Source of the DNA: Cordilura impudica | Lineage: Eukaryota; Arthropoda; Insecta; Diptera; Scathophagidae | Direction: 5' to 3' | Assembly: GCA_963682025.1 (NCBI GenBank) | Contig: OY821521.1 | Coordinates: 121,994,981 to 122,058,980 of the forward strand | Length of the DNA: 64,000 nucleotides | Position numbers and translations under genes: made by a program | Shown: one piece after another, positions 1 through 13,737 of the stretch | How positions within the stretch are numbered: position 1 is the stretch's first letter | Layout: the number at the start of each line of letters is the position of its first letter | Notes under the pieces: generated by a model | What the model was told of the DNA's origin: nothing | The model's input: only the letters and a program-made list of their open reading frames with translations | Database searches by the model: none

Positions 1-960
1 AAAAAATATGAATTTTTTCAGTACTATATGGAAAAACTAAATGACATAATTGGACAAAATGGTTCGATGAGGGGCTTAGCCCTATACGAGGGCTTATAGA
101 CGAGCACTAATAGTTTACAAAAAGATGAAAAATATGAAAATCGCTCGTTACGTTTTTGAGAAATATCGATTTGAAAAAAATATGAATTTTTTTCCCTAGT
201 ACTATATGGAAAAACTAAATGACATAATTGGACAAAATGGTTCGATCAGGGGCTTAGCCCTATATGAGGGCTTATAGACGTGCACTAATAGTTTACGAAA
301 AGATGAAAAATATGAAAATCACTCGTTAGGTTTTTGAGATATATCGATTTTAAAAAAATATGAATTTTTACCCTTAGTACTATATGGAAAAACTAAATAA
401 TTGGACAAAATGGTTCGATTAGGGGCTTAGCCCTATACGGGGGTTTATAGACAAGCACTAATAGTTTAGAAAAAGATCAAAACTATGAAAATCTTTCGTT
501 ACTTTTTTGAGATATATCGATTTTAAAAAAATATGAATTTTTTTCCCTAGTACTATTTGGAAAAACTAAATGAAATAATTGGACAAAACGGTTCGATCAG
601 GGGCTTAGCCCTATATGAGGGTTCATAGAGAAGCACTAATAGTTTAGAAAAAGATCAAAAATATGAAAATCGCTCGTTACGTTTTTGAGAAATATCGATT
701 TTAAAAAAATAGGAATTTTTTCCCCTAGTACTATATGGAAAAACTAAATGAAATAATTGGACAAAACGGTTCGATCAGGGGCTTAGCCCTATATGAAGGT
801 TCATAGACGAGCACTAATAGTTTCAAAAAGATCAAAAATATGAAAATCGCTCGTTACGTTTTTGAGAAATATCGATTTTAAAATTATATGAATTTTTTTC
901 CCTAGTACTATTAGGAAAAACTAAATGACATAATTGGACAAAATGGTTCGATCAGGGGCT

Positions 961-3900
961 TAGCCCTATACGAGGGTTTATAGACAAGCACTAATAGTTT
1001 CGAAAAAGATCAAAAATATGAAAATCGCTCGTTACGTTTTTGAGAAATATCGATTTTAAAAAAATATGAATTTTTTTCAGTACTATATGGAAAAACTAAA
1101 TGACATAATTGGACAAAATGGTTAGATCAGGGGCTTAGCCCTATATGAGGGTTTATAGACAAGCACTAATAGTTTAGAAAAAGATCAAAAATATGAAAAT
1201 CGCTCGTTATGTTTTTGAGAAATATCGATTTTAAAAAAATATGAATTTTTTTCCCTAGTACTATATGGAAAAACTATGTGACATAATTGGACAAAATGGT
1301 TCGATCAGGGGCTTAGCCCTATATGAGGGTTTATATAGACGAGCACTAATAGTTTCGAAAAAGATCAAAAATATGAAAATCGCTCGTTACGTTTTTGAGA
1401 AAAATCGATTTTAAATAAATATATAAATTTTTTTCCCTAGACGAGCACTAATAGTTTCGAAAAAGATAAAAAATATGAAAATCGCTCGTTACGTTTTTGA
1501 GAAAAATCGATTTTAAATAAATATATAAATTTTTTTCCCTAGTACTATATGGAATAACTAAATGACATAATTGGACAGAATGGTTCGATCAGGGGCTTAT
1601 CCCTATATGAGAGTTTATAGACGAGCACTAATAGTTTCGAAAAAGATCAAAAATATGAAAATCGCTCGCTACGTTTTTGAGAAATATCGATTTTAAAAAA
1701 ATAGGAATTTTTCCCCTAGTACTATATGGAAAAACTAAATGACATAATTGGACAAAATGGTTCGATTAGGGGCTTAGCCCTATACGGGGGTTTATAGACA
1801 AGCACTAATAGTTTAGAAAAAGATCAAAACTATGAAAATCTTTCGTTACTTTTTTGAGATATATCGATTTTAAAAAAAATATGAATTTTTTTCCCTAGTA
1901 CTATTTGGAAAAACTAAATGAAATAATTGGACAAAACGGTTCGATCAGGGGCTTAGCCCTATATGAGGGTTCATAGAGAAGCACTAATAGTTTAGAAAAA
2001 TATCAAAACTATGAAAATCTTTCGTTACTTTTTTGAGATATATCGATTTTAAAAAAATATGAATTTTTTTCCCTAGTACTATATGGAATAACTAAATGAC
2101 ATAATTGGACAGAATGGTTCGATCAGGGGCTTATCCCTATATGAGAGTTTATAGACGAGCACTAATAGTTTCGAAAAAGATCAAAAATATGAAAATCGCT
2201 CGCTACGTTTTTGAGAAATATCGATTTTAAAAAAATATGCATTTTTTCCCTAGTACTATATGGAAAAACTAAATGACATAATTGGACAAAATGGTTTGAT
2301 CAGGGGCTTAGCCCTATATGAGGGTTTATAGACAAGCACTAATAGTTTAGAAAAAGATCAAAAATATGAAAATCGCTCGTTACGTTTTTGAGAAATATCG
2401 ATTTTAAAAAAATAGGAATTTTTTCCCCTAGTACTATATGGAAAAACTAAATGAAATAATTGGACAAAACGGTTCGATCAGGGGCTTAGCCCTATATGAA
2501 GGTTCATAGACGCGCACTAATAGTTTCAAAAAGATCAAAAATATGAAAATCGCTCGTTACGTTTTTGAGAAATATCGATTTTAAAATTATATGAATTTTT
2601 TTCCCTAGTACTATTAGGAAAAACTATATGACATAATTGGACAAAATGGTTCGATCAGGGGCTCAGCCCTATATGAGGGTTTATGACGAGCACTAATAGT
2701 TTCGAAAAAGATCAAAAATATGAAAAATCGCTCCTTACGTTTTTGAGAAATATCGATTTGAAAAAATATGAATTTTTTTCCCTAGTACTATATGGAAAAA
2801 CTAAATGACATAATTGGACAAAATGGTTCGATCAGGGGCTTAGCCCTATACGAGGGTTTATAGACAAGCACTAATAGTTTCGAAAAAGATCAAAAATATG
2901 AAAATCGCTCGTTACGTTTTTGAGAAATATCGATTTTAAAAAAATATGAATTTTTTTCAGTACTATATGGAAAAACTAAATGACATAATTGGACAAAATG
3001 GTTAGATCAGGGGCTTAGCCCTATATGAGGGTTTATAGACAAGCACTAATAGTTTAGAAAAAGATCAAAAATATGAAAATCGCTCGTTATGTTTTTGAGA
3101 AATATCGATTTTAAAAAAATATGAATTTTTTTCCCTAGTACTATATGGAAAAACTATGTGACATAATTGGACAAAATGGTTCGATCAGGGGCTTAGCCCT
3201 ATATGAGGGTTTATATAGACGAGCACTAATAGTTTCGAAAAAGATCAAAAATATGAAAATCGCTCGTTACGTTTTTGAGAAAAATCGATTTTAAATAAAT
3301 ATATAAATTTTTTTCCCTAGACGAGCACTAATAGTTTCGAAAAAGATAAAAAATATGAAAATCGCTCGTTACGTTTTTGAGAAAAATCGATTTTAAATAA
3401 ATATATAAATTTTTTTCCCTAGTACTATATGGAATAACTAAATGACATAATTGGACAGAATGGTTCGATCAGGGGCTTATCCCTATATGAGAGTTTATAG
3501 ACGAGCACTAATAGTTTCGAAAAAGATCAAAAATATGAAAATCGCTCGCTACGTTTTTGAGAAATATCGATTTTAAAAAAATAGGAATTTTTCCCCTAGT
3601 ACTATATGGAAAAACTAAATGACATAATTGGACAAAATGGTTCGATTAGGGGCTTAGCCCTATACGGGGGTTTATAGACAAGCACTAATAGTTTAGAAAA
3701 AGATCAAAACTATGAAAATCTTTCGTTACTTTTTTGAGATATATCGATTTTAAAAAAAATATGAATTTTTTTCCCTAGTACTATTTGGAAAAACTAAATG
3801 AAATAATTGGACAAAACGGTTCGATCAGGGGCTTAGCCCTATATGAGGGTTCATAGAGAAGCACTAATAGTTTAGAAAAATATCAAAACTATGAAAATCT

Positions 3901-4729
3901 TTCGTTACTTTTTTGAGATATATCGATTTTAAAAAAATATGAATTTTTTTCCCTAGTACTATATGGAATAACTAAATGACATAATTGGACAGAATGGTTC
4001 GATCAGGGGCTTATCCCTATATGAGAGTTTATAGACGAGCACTAATAGTTTCGAAAAAGATCAAAAATATGAAAATCGCTCGCTACGTTTTTGAGAAATA
4101 TCGATTTTAAAAAAATATGCATTTTTTCCCTAGTACTATATGGAAAAACTAAATGACATAATTGGACAAAATGGTTTGATCAGGGGCTTAGCCCTATATG
4201 AGGGTTTATAGACAAGCACTAATAGTTTAGAAAAAGATCAAAAATATGAAAATCGCTCGTTACGTTTTTGAGAAATATCGATTTTAAAAAAATAGGAATT
4301 TTTTCCCCTAGTACTATATGGAAAAACTAAATGAAATAATTGGACAAAACGGTTCGATCAGGGGCTTAGCCCTATATGAAGGTTCATAGACGCGCACTAA
4401 TAGTTTCAAAAAGATCAAAAATATGAAAATCGCTCGTTACGTTTTTGAGAAATATCGATTTTAAAATTATATGAATTTTTTTCCCTAGTACTATTAGGAA
4501 AAACTATATGACATAATTGGACAAAATGGTTCGATCAGGGGCTCAGCCCTATATGAGGGTTTATGACGAGCACTAATAGTTTCGAAAAAGATCAAAAATA
4601 TGAAAAATCGCTCCTTACGTTTTTGAGAAATATCGATTTGAAAAAATATGAATTTTTTTCCCTAGTACTATATGGAAAAACTAAATGACATAATTGGACA
4701 AAATGGTTCGATCAGGGGCTTAGCCCTAT
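961..4729. repeat. Tandem pair of a 1,880-bp higher-order repeat
   Basis: The stretch from 961 to 2840 is repeated almost base for base from 2841 to 4729. The clearest marker is a shortened monomer in which TTTTTTTCCCTAG runs straight into ACGAGCACTAATAG, at 1441 and again at 3321, exactly 1,880 bases apart. The doubled TATATAGACGAG variant at 1330 and 3210 shows the same offset. The unit holds about ten full monomers plus the short one. A single copy of the unit recurs near 14,764. Confidence 0.9.
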
Positions 4730-5702
4730 GTGAGAGTTTATAGACGAGCACTAATAATTTCGAAAAAGATCAAAAATATGAAAATCGCTCGTTGTTTTTG
4801 AGAAATATCGATTTTAAAAAAATATGAATTTTTTCAGTACTATATGGAAAAACTAAATGACATAATTGGACAAAATGGTTCGATCAGGGGCTTAGCCATA
4901 TACGAGGGCTTATAGACGAGCACTAATAGTTTACAAAAAGATGAAAAATATGAAAATCGCTCGTTACGTTTTTGAGATATATCGATTTTAAAAAAATATG
5001 AATTTTTTTCCCTAGTACTATATGGAAAAACTAAATGACATAACTGGACAAAATGGTTCGATCAGGGGCTTAGCCCTATATGAGGGTTATAGACAAGCAC
5101 TAATAGTTTCGAAAAAGATCAAAAATATGAAAATCGCTCGTAACGTTTTTGAGAAATATTGATTTTAAAAAAATATGAATTTTTCAGTACTATATGGAAA
5201 AACTAAATGACATAATTGGACAAAATGGTTCGATCAGGGGCTTAGCCCTATATGAGGGTTTATAGACAAGCACTAATAGTTTAGAAAAAGATCAAAAATA
5301 TGAAAATCGCTCGTTACGTTTTTGAGAAAAATCGATTTTAAATAAATATATAAATTTTTTTCCCTAGTACTATATGGAATAACTAAATGACATAATTGGA
5401 CAGAATGGTTCGATCAGGGGCTTATCCCTATATAAGAGTTTATAGACGAGCACTAATAGTTTCGAAAAAGATCAAAAATATGAAAATCGCTCGCTACGTT
5501 TTTGAGAAATATCGATTTTAAAAATATATGCATTTTTCCCTAGTACTATATGGAAAAACTAAATGACATAATTGGACAAAATGGTTTGATCAGGGGCTTA
5601 GCCCTATATGAGAGTTTATAGACGAGCACTAATAGTTTCGAAAAAGATCAAAAATATGAAAATCGCTCGTTGTTTTTGAGAAATATCGATTTTAAAAAAA
5701 TA

Positions 5703-8700
5703 TGAATTTTTTCAGTACTATATGGAAAAACTAAATGACATAATTGGACAAAATGGTTCGATCAGGGGCTTAGCCCTATACGAGGGCTTATAGACGAGCA
5801 CTAATAGTTTACAAAAAGATGAAAAATATGAAAATCGCTCGTTACGTTTTTGAGAAATATCGATTTGAAAAAAATATGAATTTTTTTCCCTAGTACTATA
5901 TGGAAAAACTAAATGACATAATTGGACAAAATGGTTCGATCAGGGGCTTAGCCCTATATGAGGGCTTATAGACGTGCACTAATAGTTTACGAAAAGATGA
6001 AAAATATGAAAATCACTCGTTAGGTTTTTGAGATATATCGATTTTAAAAAAATATGAATTTTTACCCTTAGTACTATATGGAAAAACTAAATAATTGGAC
6101 AAAATGGTTCGATCAGGGGCTTAGCCCTATACGAGGGTTTATAGGCAAGCACTAATAGTTTAGAAAAAGATCAAAAATATGAAAATCGCTCGTTACGTTT
6201 TTGAGAAATATCGATTTTAAAAAAATACGAATTGTTTCCCCTAGTACTACATGGAAAAACTAAATGACATAATTGGACAAAATGGTTCGATCAGGGGCTT
6301 AGCCCTATACGAGGGTTTATAGACAAGCACTAACAGTTTTGAAAAAGATCAAAAATATGAAAATCGCTCGTTACGTTTTTGAGAAATATTGATTTTAAAA
6401 AAATATGAATTTTTCAGTACTATATGGAAAAACTAAATGACATAATTGGACAAAATGGTTCGATCAGGGGCTTAGCCCTATATGAGGGTTTATAGACAAG
6501 CACTAATAGTTTAGAAAAAGATCAAAAATATGAAAATCGCTCGTTACGTTTTTGAGAAATATCGATTTAAAAAATATATGAATTGTTTCCCCTAGTACTA
6601 TATGGAAAAACTAAATGACATAATTGGACAAAATGGTTCGATCACGGGCTTAGCCCTATACGAGGGTTTATAGACAAGCACTAATAGTTTCGAAAAAGAT
6701 CAAAAATATGAAAATCGCTCGTTACGTTTTTGAGAAATATCGTTTTTAAAAAAATATGAATTTTTTCAGTACTATATGGAACAACTAAATGACATAATTG
6801 GACAAAATGGTTCGATCAGGGGCTTAGCCCTATATGAGGGTTTATAGACAAGCACTAATAGTTTAGAAAAAGATCAAAAATATGAAAATCGCTCGTTATG
6901 TTTTTGAGAAATATCGATTTTAAAAATATATGAATTTTTTCCCTAGTACTATATGGAAAAACTATATGACATAATTGGACAAAATGGTTCGATCAGGGGC
7001 TTAGCCCTATATGAGGGTTTATAGACGAACACTAATAGTTTCGAAAAAGATCAAACATGCATATGAAAATCGCTCGCTACGTTTTTGAGAAATATCGATT
7101 TTAAAAAAATATGCATTTTTTCCCTAGTACTATGTGGCTTAGCCCTATATGAGGGTTTATAGACGAACACTAATAGTTTCGAAAAAGATCAAACATATGT
7201 ATGAAAATCGCTCGCTACGTTTTTGAGAAATATCGATTTTAAAAAAATATGCATTTTTTCCCTAGTACTATGTGGAAAAACTAAATGACATAATTGGACA
7301 AAATGGTTTGATCAGGGGCTTAGCCCTATATGAGGGTTTATAGACAAGCACTAATAGTTTCGAAAAAGATCAAAAATATGAAAATCGCTCGCTACGTTTT
7401 TGAGAAATATCGATTTTAAAAAAATATGCATTTTTTCCCTAGTACTATATGGAAAAACTAAATGACATAATTGGACAAAATGGTTTGATCAGGGGCTTAG
7501 CCCTATATGAGGGTTTATAGACAAGCACTAATAGTTTAGAAAAAGATCAAAAATATGAAAATCGCTCGTTACGTTTTTGAGAAATATAGATTTTAAAAAA
7601 ATATGAATTGTTTCCCTAGTACTATATGGAAAAACTAAATGACATAATTGGACAAAATGGTTCGATCAGGGGCTTAGCCCTATACGAGGGCTTATAGACG
7701 AGCACTAATAGTTTACAAAAAGATGAAAAATATGAAAATCGCTCGTTACGTTTTTGAGAAATATCGATTTGAAAAAAAATATGAATTTTTTTCCCTAGTA
7801 CTATATGGAAAAACTAAATGACATAATTGGACAAAATGGTTCGATCAGGGGCTTAGCCCTATATGAGGGCTTATAGACGTGCACTAATAGTTTACGAAAA
7901 GATGAAAAATATGAAAATCACTCGTTAGGTTTTTGAGATATATCGATTTTAAAAAAATATGAATTTTTACCCTTAGTACTATATGGAAAAACTAAATAAT
8001 TGGACAAAATGGTTCGATCAGGGGCTTAGCCCTATACGAGGGTTTATAGGCAAGCACTAATAGTTTAGAAAAAGATCAAAAATATGAAAATCGCTCGTTA
8101 CGTTTTTGAGAAATATCGATTTTAAAAAAATACGAATTGTTTCCCCTAGTACTACATGGAAAAACTAAATGACATAATTGGACAAAATGGTTCGATCAGG
8201 GGCTTAGCCCTATACGAGGGTTTATAGACAAGCACTAACAGTTTTGAAAAAGATCAAAAATATGAAAATCGCTCGTTACGTTTTTGAGAAATATTGATTT
8301 TAAAAAAATATGAATTTTTCAGTACTATATGGAAAAACTAAATGACATAATTGGACAAAATGGTTTGATCAGGGGCTTAGCCCTATATGAGGGTTTATAG
8401 ACAAGCACTAATAGTTTCGAAAAAGATCAAAAATATGAAAATCGCTCGTTGTTTTTGAGAAATATCGATTTTAAAAAAATATGAATTTTTTCAGTACTAT
8501 ATGGAAAAACTAAATGACATAATTGGACAAAATGGTTCGATCAGGGGCTTAGCCCTATACGAGGGCTTATAGACGAGCACTAATAGTTTACAAAAAGATG
8601 AAAAATATGAAAATCGCTCGTTACGTTTTTGAGAAATATCGATTTGAAAAAAATATGAATTTTTTTCCCTAGTACTATATGGAAAAACTAAATGACATAA

Positions 8701-11700
8701 TTGGACAAAATGGTTCGATCAGGGGCTTAGCCCTATATGAGGGCTTATAGACGTGCACTAATAGTTTACGAAAAGATGAAAAATATGAAAATCACTCGTT
8801 AGGTTTTTGAGATATATCGATTTTAAAAAAATATGAATTTTTACCCTTAGTACTATATGGAAAAACTAAATAATTGGACAAAATGGTTCGATCAGGGGCT
8901 TAGCCCTATACGAGGGTTTATAGGCAAGCACTAATAGTTTAGAAAAAGATCAAAAATATGAAAATCGCTCGTTACGTTTTTGAGAAATATCGATTTTAAA
9001 AAAATACGAATTGTTTCCCCTAGTACTACATGGAAAAACTAAATGACATAATTGGACAAAATGGTTCGATCAGGGGCTTAGCCCTATACGAGGGTTTATA
9101 GACAAGCACTAACAGTTTTGAAAAAGATCAAAAATATGAAAATCGCTCGTTACGTTTTTGAGAAATATTGATTTTAAAAAAATATGAATTTTTCAGTACT
9201 ATATGGAAAAACTAAATGACATAATTGGACAAAATGGTTCGATCAGGGGCTTAGCCCTATATGAGGGTTTATAGACAAGCACTAATAGTTTAGAAAAAGA
9301 TCAAAAATATGAAAATCGCTCGTTACGTTTTTGAGAAATATCGATTTAAAAAATATATGAATTGTTTCCCCTAGTACTATATGGAAAAACTAAATGACAT
9401 AATTGGACAAAATGGTTCGATCACGGGCTTAGCCCTATACGAGGGTTTATAGACAAGCACTAATAGTTTCGAAAAAGATCAAAAATATGAAAATCGCTCG
9501 TTACGTTTTTGAGAAATATCGTTTTTAAAAAAATATGAATTTTTTCAGTACTATATGGAACAACTAAATGACATAATTGGACAAAATGGTTCGATCAGGG
9601 GCTTAGCCCTATATGAGGGTTTATAGACAAGCACTAATAGTTTAGAAAAAGATCAAAAATATGAAAATCGCTCGTTATGTTTTTGAGAAATATCGATTTT
9701 AAAAATATATGAATTTTTTCCCTAGTACTATATGGAAAAACTATATGACATAATTGGACAAAATGGTTCGATCAGGGGCTTAGCCCTATATGAGGGTTTA
9801 TAGACGAACACTAATAGTTTCGAAAAAGATCAAACATGCATATGAAAATCGCTCGCTACGTTTTTGAGAAATATCGATTTTAAAAAAATATGCATTTTTT
9901 CCCTAGTACTATGTGGCTTAGCCCTATATGAGGGTTTATAGACGAACACTAATAGTTTCGAAAAAGATCAAACATATGTATGAAAATCGCTCGCTACGTT
10001 TTTGAGAAATATCGATTTTAAAAAAATATGCATTTTTTCCCTAGTACTATGTGGAAAAACTAAATGACATAATTGGACAAAATGGTTTGATCAGGGGCTT
10101 AGCCCTATATGAGAGTTTATAGACGAGCACTAATAGTTTCGAAAAAGATCAAAAATATGAAAATCGCTCGTTGTTTTTGAGAAATATCGATTTTAAAAAA
10201 ATATGAATTTTTTCAGTACTATATGGAAAAACTAAATGACATAATTGGACAAAATGGTTCGATCAGGGGCTTAGCCCTATACGAGGGCTTATAGACGAGC
10301 ACTAATAGTTTACAAAAAGATGAAAAATATGAAAATCGCTCGTTACGTTTTTGAGAAATATCGATTTGAAAAAAATATGAATTTTTTTCCCTAGTACTAT
10401 ATGGAAAAACTAAATGACATAATTGGACAAAATGGTTCGATCAGGGGCTTAGCCCTATATGAGGGCTTATAGACGTGCACTAATAGTTTACGAAAAGATG
10501 AAAAATATGAAAATCACTCGTTAGGTTTTTGAGATATATCGATTTTAAAAAAATATGAATTTTTACCCTTAGTACTATATGGAAAAACTAAATAATTGGA
10601 CAAAATGGTTCGATCAGGGGCTTAGCCCTATACGAGGGTTTATAGGCAAGCACTAATAGTTTAGAAAAAGATCAAAAATATGAAAATCGCTCGTTACGTT
10701 TTTGAGAAATATCGATTTTAAAAAAATACGAATTGTTTCCCCTAGTACTACATGGAAAAACTAAATGACATAATTGGACAAAATGGTTCAATCAGGGGCT
10801 TAGCCCTATACGAGGGTTTATAGACAAGCACTAACAGTTTTGAAAAAGATCAAAAATATGAAAATCGCTCGTTACGTTTTTGAGAAATATTGATTTTAAA
10901 AAAATATGAATTTTTCAGTACTATATGGAAAAACTAAATGACATAATTGGACAAAATGGTTCGATCAGGGGCTTAGCCCTATATGAGGGTTTATAGACAA
11001 GCACTAATAGTTTAGAAAAAGATCAAAAATATGAAAATCGCTCGTTACGTTTTTGAGAAATATCGATTTAAAAAATATATGAATTGTTTCCCCTAGTACT
11101 ATATGGAAAAACTAAATGACATAATTGGACAAAATGGTTCGATCACGGGCTTAGCCCTATACGAGGGTTTATAGACAAGCACTAATAGTTTCGAAAAAGA
11201 TCAAAAATATGAAAATCGCTCGTTACGTTTTTGAGAAATATCGTTTTTAAAAAAATATGAATTTTTTCAGTACTATATGGAACAACTAAATGACATAATT
11301 GGACAAAATGGTTCGATCAGGGGCTTAGCCCTATATGAGGGTTTATAGACAAGCACTAATAGTTTAGAAAAAGATCAAAAATATGAAAATCGCTCGTTAT
11401 GTTTTTGAGAAATATCGATTTTAAAAATATATGAATTTTTTCCCTAGTACTATATGGAAAAACTATATGACATAATTGGACAAAATGGTTCGATCAGGGG
11501 CTTAGCCCTATATGAGGGTTTATAGACGAACACTAATAGTTTCGAAAAAGATCAAACATGCATATGAAAATCGCTCGCTACGTTTTTGAGAAATATCGAT
11601 TTTAAAAAAATATGCATTTTTTCCCTAGTACTATGTGGCTTAGCCCTATATGAGGGTTTATAGACGAACACTAATAGTTTCGAAAAAGATCAAACATATG

Positions 11701-13440
11701 TATGAAAATCGCTCGCTACGTTTTTGAGAAATATCGATTTTAAAAAAATATGCATTTTTTCCCTAGTACTATGTGGAAAAACTAAATGACATAATTGGAC
11801 AAAATGGTTTGATCAGGGGCTTAGCCCTATATGAGGGTTTATAGACAAGCACTAATAGTTTCGAAAAAGATCAAAAATATGAAAATCGCTCGCTACGTTT
11901 TTGAGAAATATCGATTTTAAAAAAATATGCATTTTTTCCCTAGTACTATATGGAAAAACTAAATGACATAATTGGACAAAATGGTTTGATCAGGGGCTTA
12001 GCCCTATATGAGGGTTTATAGACAAGCACTAATAGTTTAGAAAAAGATCAAAAATATGAAAATCGCTCGTTACGTTTTTGAGAAATATAGATTTTAAAAA
12101 AATATGAATTGTTTCCCTAGTACTATATGGAAAAACTAAATGACATAATTGGACAAAATGGTTCGATCAGGGGCTTAGCCCTATACGAGGGCTTATAGAC
12201 GAGCACTAATAGTTTACAAAAAGATGAAAAATATGAAAATCGCTCGTTACGTTTTTGAGAAATATCGATTTGAAAAAAATATGAATTTTTTTCCCTAGTA
12301 CTATATGGAAAAACTAAATGACATAATTGGACAAAATGGTTCGATCAGGGGCTTAGCCCTATATGAGGGCTTATAGACGTGCACTAATAGTTTACGAAAA
12401 GATGAAAAATATGAAAATCACTCGTTAGGTTTTTGAGATATATCGATTTTAAAAAAATATGAATTTTTACCCTTAGTACTATATGGAAAAACTAAATAAT
12501 TGGACAAAATGGTTCGATCAGGGGCTTAGCCCTATACGAGGGTTTATAGGCAAGCACTAATAGTTTAGAAAAAGATCAAAAATATGAAAATCGCTCGTTA
12601 CGTTTTTGAGAAATATCGATTTTAAAAAAATACGAATTGTTTCCCCTAGTACTACATGGAAAAACTAAATGACATAATTGGACAAAATGGTTCGATCAGG
12701 GGCTTAGCCCTATACGAGGGTTTATAGACAAGCACTAACAGTTTTGAAAAAGATCAAAAATATGAAAATCGCTCGTTACGTTTTTGAGAAATATTGATTT
12801 TAAAAAAATATGAATTTTTCAGTACTATATGGAAAAACTAAATGACATAATTGGACAAAATGGTTTGATCAGGGGCTTAGCCCTATATGAGGGTTTATAG
12901 ACAAGCACTAATAGTTTCGAAAAAGATCAAAAATATGAAAATCGCTCGTTGTTTTTGAGAAATATCGATTTTAAAAAAATATGAATTTTTTCAGTACTAT
13001 ATGGAAAAACTAAATGACATAATTGGACAAAATGGTTCGATCAGGGGCTTAGCCCTATACGAGGGCTTATAGACGAGCACTAATAGTTTACAAAAAGATG
13101 AAAAATATGAAAATCGCTCGTTACGTTTTTGAGAAATATCGATTTGAAAAAAATATGAATTTTTTTCCCTAGTACTATATGGAAAAACTAAATGACATAA
13201 TTGGACAAAATGGTTCGATCAGGGGCTTAGCCCTATATGAGGGCTTATAGACGTGCACTAATAGTTTACGAAAAGATGAAAAATATGAAAATCACTCGTT
13301 AGGTTTTTGAGATATATCGATTTTAAAAAAATATGAATTTTTACCCTTAGTACTATATGGAAAAACTAAATAATTGGACAAAATGGTTCGATCAGGGGCT
13401 TAGCCCTATACGAGGGTTTATAGGCAAGCACTAATAGTTT
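5703..13440. repeat. Satellite block with 2,779-bp and 1,722-bp higher-order periods
   Basis: The marker TCAAACATGCATATG occurs at 7,051, 9,830 and 11,552, so successive units are 2,779 and 1,722 bases long. Each unit contains a truncated monomer in which CTATGTGG joins directly to CTTAGCCC (near 7,130, 9,910 and 11,630), with about 45 bases lost between them. The shorter unit looks like the longer one with about six monomers removed. Related units recur at 17,148-23,600, where the same marker is at 18,675 and 20,397, again 1,722 apart. Confidence 0.85.
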
Positions 13441-13737
13441 ACAAAAAGATGAAAAATATGAAAATCGCTCGTTACGTTTTTGAGAAATATCGATTTGAAA
13501 AAAATATGAATTTTTTTCCCTAGTACTATATGGAAAAACTAAATGACATAATTGGACAAAATGGTTCGATCAGGGGCTTAGCCCTATATGAGGGCTTATA
13601 GACGTGCACTAATAGTTTACGAAAAGATGAAAAATATGAAAATCACTCGTTAGGTTTTTGAGATATATCGATTTTAAAAAAATATGAATTTTTACCCTTA
13701 GTACTATATGGAAAAACTAAATAATTGGACAAAATGG

